A DNA stretch of 7,301 bases from an uncultured Desulfomonile sp. (GTDB taxonomy: Bacteria > Desulfobacterota > Desulfomonilia > Desulfomonilales > Desulfomonilaceae): NCBI GenBank assembly GCA_903920415.1, contig CAIXMD010000193.1, positions 1 to 7,301 on the forward strand. The letters run 5' to 3'. The notes beneath the pieces are model-generated. The model was given only the letters and a program-made list of their open reading frames with translations. It was not told the DNA's origin and did no database searches. Positions 6,592-7,301 of the stretch are shown piece after piece. Position numbers and translations under genes: made by a program. Within the stretch, counting starts at the first letter, position 1; each line of letters starts with the position of its first letter.

Positions 6592-6615
6592 GACGGAGAC
6601 CCCTTGAACTCCGTC
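6592..6615 (+). terminator. Hairpin after the TPR gene, no T-tract
   Basis: GACGGAG (6592-6598) and CTCCGTC (6609-6615) form a perfect 7-bp stem around a 10-base loop, starting 23 bases after the TPR stop codon. T·G and A-T pairs can lengthen the base of the stem to about 6589/6618. No run of T follows, so it may protect the 3' end of the transcript or mark a Rho-dependent end rather than act as an intrinsic terminator. Confidence 0.45.
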
Positions 6616-6741
6616 GTGGTATCTTGGCTCTGGAGTCCACTGGAAACGGAATCAGGCTACGTGACCAGTAAGGATGGCTCAAACATATTTATTCTGGGCC
6701 TGCATCAGACACGTTTTTACCTAACCAGAACTCGACCGGGG
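6616..6741. other. Non-coding spacer before tRNA-His
   Basis: With the hairpin just upstream, this belongs to a 212-bp gap (6569-6780) that has no coding potential I can support. Apart from the hairpin and the tRNA promoter at its right end I see nothing in it. Confidence 0.5.
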
Positions 6742-6770
6742 TTGACTTGCTGACTCATAATTTGTAGATT
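6742..6770 (+). promoter_or_regulatory. Promoter of tRNA-His
   Basis: TTGACT (6742-6747, five of six matches) is followed after exactly 17 bp by TAGATT (6765-6770, four of six). The predicted start is near 6777, a few bases before the tRNA 5' end, which is typical for a single tRNA transcription unit. Confidence 0.6.
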
Positions 6771-6780
6771 ATTGAATTGT

Positions 6781-6857
6781 GGAGAGTGTAGCTCAGTTGG
6801 CAGAGCACAGGGTTGTGGCCCCTGGGGCCGTGGGTTCAAGTCCCATCACTCTCCCCA
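6781..6857 (+). tRNA. tRNA-His (anticodon GTG)
   Basis: A full cloverleaf can be drawn. GGAGAGTG (6781-6788) pairs with CACTCTCC (6847-6854), giving the eight-base-pair acceptor stem special to tRNA-His, in which G-1 (6781) faces C73 and serves as the identity element for histidyl-tRNA synthetase. The D-stem is GCTC/GAGC (6791-6794, 6803-6806). The anticodon stem CAGGG/CCCTG (6808-6812, 6820-6824) holds loop TTGTGGC with GTG at 6815-6817. The T-arm is GTGGG, TTCAAGT, CCCAT (6830-6846). CCA is encoded at 6855-6857. Confidence 0.98.
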
Positions 6858-6865
6858 CTGACCCT

Positions 6866-6901
6866 CCTTAGCTCTAGCAATTCACTTTCATAGAGCTTAG
6901 G
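6866..6901 (+). terminator. Hairpin after tRNA-His
   Basis: CCTTAGCTCTA (6866-6876) can pair with TAGAGCTTAGG (6891-6901), with ten pairs and one T-T mismatch, around a 14-base loop. It begins nine bases after the tRNA CCA end, so it may define the 3' side of the tRNA transcript. No T-tract follows directly; the nearest is a run of eight T at about 6934-6941. Confidence 0.4.
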
Positions 6902-7128
6902 TCGTCGCAAACCATCCAATCATTTCGGCATCATTTTTTTTCGAGGTCCAGGTGCCATTAATGGTGCCCAAAGACCAAAATCAAAGCGGAGAACCTAATC
7001 GCGTCTCGATAAAATAGTAGATTGCCCTGTACGTTTGGTGTAACCTATGATTCTTCGCACAATGTGTCTCCGAGTCGACGGGACTCACACATGAATGTTT
7101 GGAACATGTTGTGATGGATTGTTTCGGA
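6902..7128. other. Non-coding spacer between the tRNA genes
   Basis: The gap between the tRNAs is 310 bp (6858-7167) and no gene can be supported in it. It holds an eight-T run, a GGTGCC direct repeat around a small palindrome (6951-6968) and a bulged hairpin (7062-7092). No promoter or protein-coding signal links these elements. Confidence 0.5.
7062..7092. repeat. Bipartite inverted repeat with a four-base bulge
   Basis: The outer arms ATGTGT (7062-7067) and ACACAT (7087-7092) and the inner arms GAGTC (7072-7076) and GACTC (7082-7086) are all perfectly complementary. A five-base loop (GACGG, 7077-7081) and a one-sided bulge CTCC (7068-7071) complete the structure, for 11 pairs in 31 nt. Its role is unknown. 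Confidence 0.45.
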
Positions 7129-7155
7129 TTGGCGAGGATGGGAAAATTCAATAAT
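7129..7155 (+). promoter_or_regulatory. Possible promoter of tRNA-Arg
   Basis: AATAAT (7150-7155) matches five of six -10 positions, and TTGGCG (7129-7134) is a partial -35 with a short 15-bp spacer. The start would be near 7162, about six bases before the tRNA. The spacing is poor, so confidence is limited. Confidence 0.35.
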
Positions 7156-7167
7156 AAGGCTTCGTTT

Positions 7168-7244
<77 letters not shown>

Positions 7245-7262
7245 AAGATAACAGGTAGTTAG

Positions 7263-7292
7263 CGACAGCAATCTGGTTGTCGTTTTTATTTT
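7263..7292 (+). terminator. Intrinsic terminator of tRNA-Arg
   Basis: CGACAGC (7263-7269) pairs with GTTGTCG (7276-7282), including one G-T wobble, around a six-base loop. It is followed at once by TTTTTATTTT (7283-7292). It begins 19 bases after the tRNA 3' end, so tRNA-Arg is the last gene of its transcript. Confidence 0.85.
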
Positions 7293-7301
7293 GCTGCACC
7301 C

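Overview
The window looks like ordinary chromosomal core sequence from a Gram-negative bacterium, most likely a deltaproteobacterium in the broad sense (Desulfobacterota or Syntrophobacterales-like). That guess rests on the gene order rho - rpmE - DUF1385 - prfA, on a DnaA/Hda-type ATPase next door, and on a periplasmic YkuD enzyme. The species cannot be read from the sequence. No transposase, integrase, CRISPR array, toxin-antitoxin pair or phage gene is visible.

Left edge, 1-458, minus strand: the N-terminal two thirds or so of a DnaA/Hda-family AAA+ protein that runs out of the window. It has an intact Walker A and Walker B, and an Hda-like clamp-binding hexapeptide at its extreme N-terminus. 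A 324-bp divergent spacer (459-782) separates it from rho. The spacer holds a good sigma70-type promoter, an AT-rich block in front of it, a perfect 7+7 dyad, and a C-rich, G-poor leader just upstream of the rho ribosome binding site.

Plus-strand block, 783-4728: rho (transcription termination factor), rpmE (zinc-type ribosomal protein L31 with an extra basic tail), a DUF1385/YqhQ-type membrane protein, and prfA (release factor 1). The last three are closely spaced and probably co-transcribed from a promoter just upstream of rpmE. The set joins transcription termination, the ribosome and translation termination. prmC, the release-factor methyltransferase that often follows prfA, is absent; the next gene converges on prfA with only 10 bp between them.

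Envelope genes, 4739-6568: a secreted L,D-transpeptidase-family (YkuD) protein on the minus strand and a secreted protein with about seven TPR repeats on the plus strand, transcribed divergently from a 183-bp spacer. The transpeptidase start is better placed at an ATG (5356) than at the in-frame TTG upstream. The TPR gene appears to use GTG.

Right end, 6569-7301: mostly non-coding, with two tRNA genes. tRNA-His(GTG) has the expected extra 5' G and its own close promoter. tRNA-Arg(TCG) has an unusual T-loop and is followed by a clear intrinsic terminator. Both genes encode CCA. Several inverted repeats in this stretch are not explained by the genes.

I did not find a convincing undescribed system. 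The most useful leads are the Hda-like clamp motif, the probable autoregulatory leader of rho, the L31 tail, the loss of prmC linkage and the tRNA-Arg T-loop.
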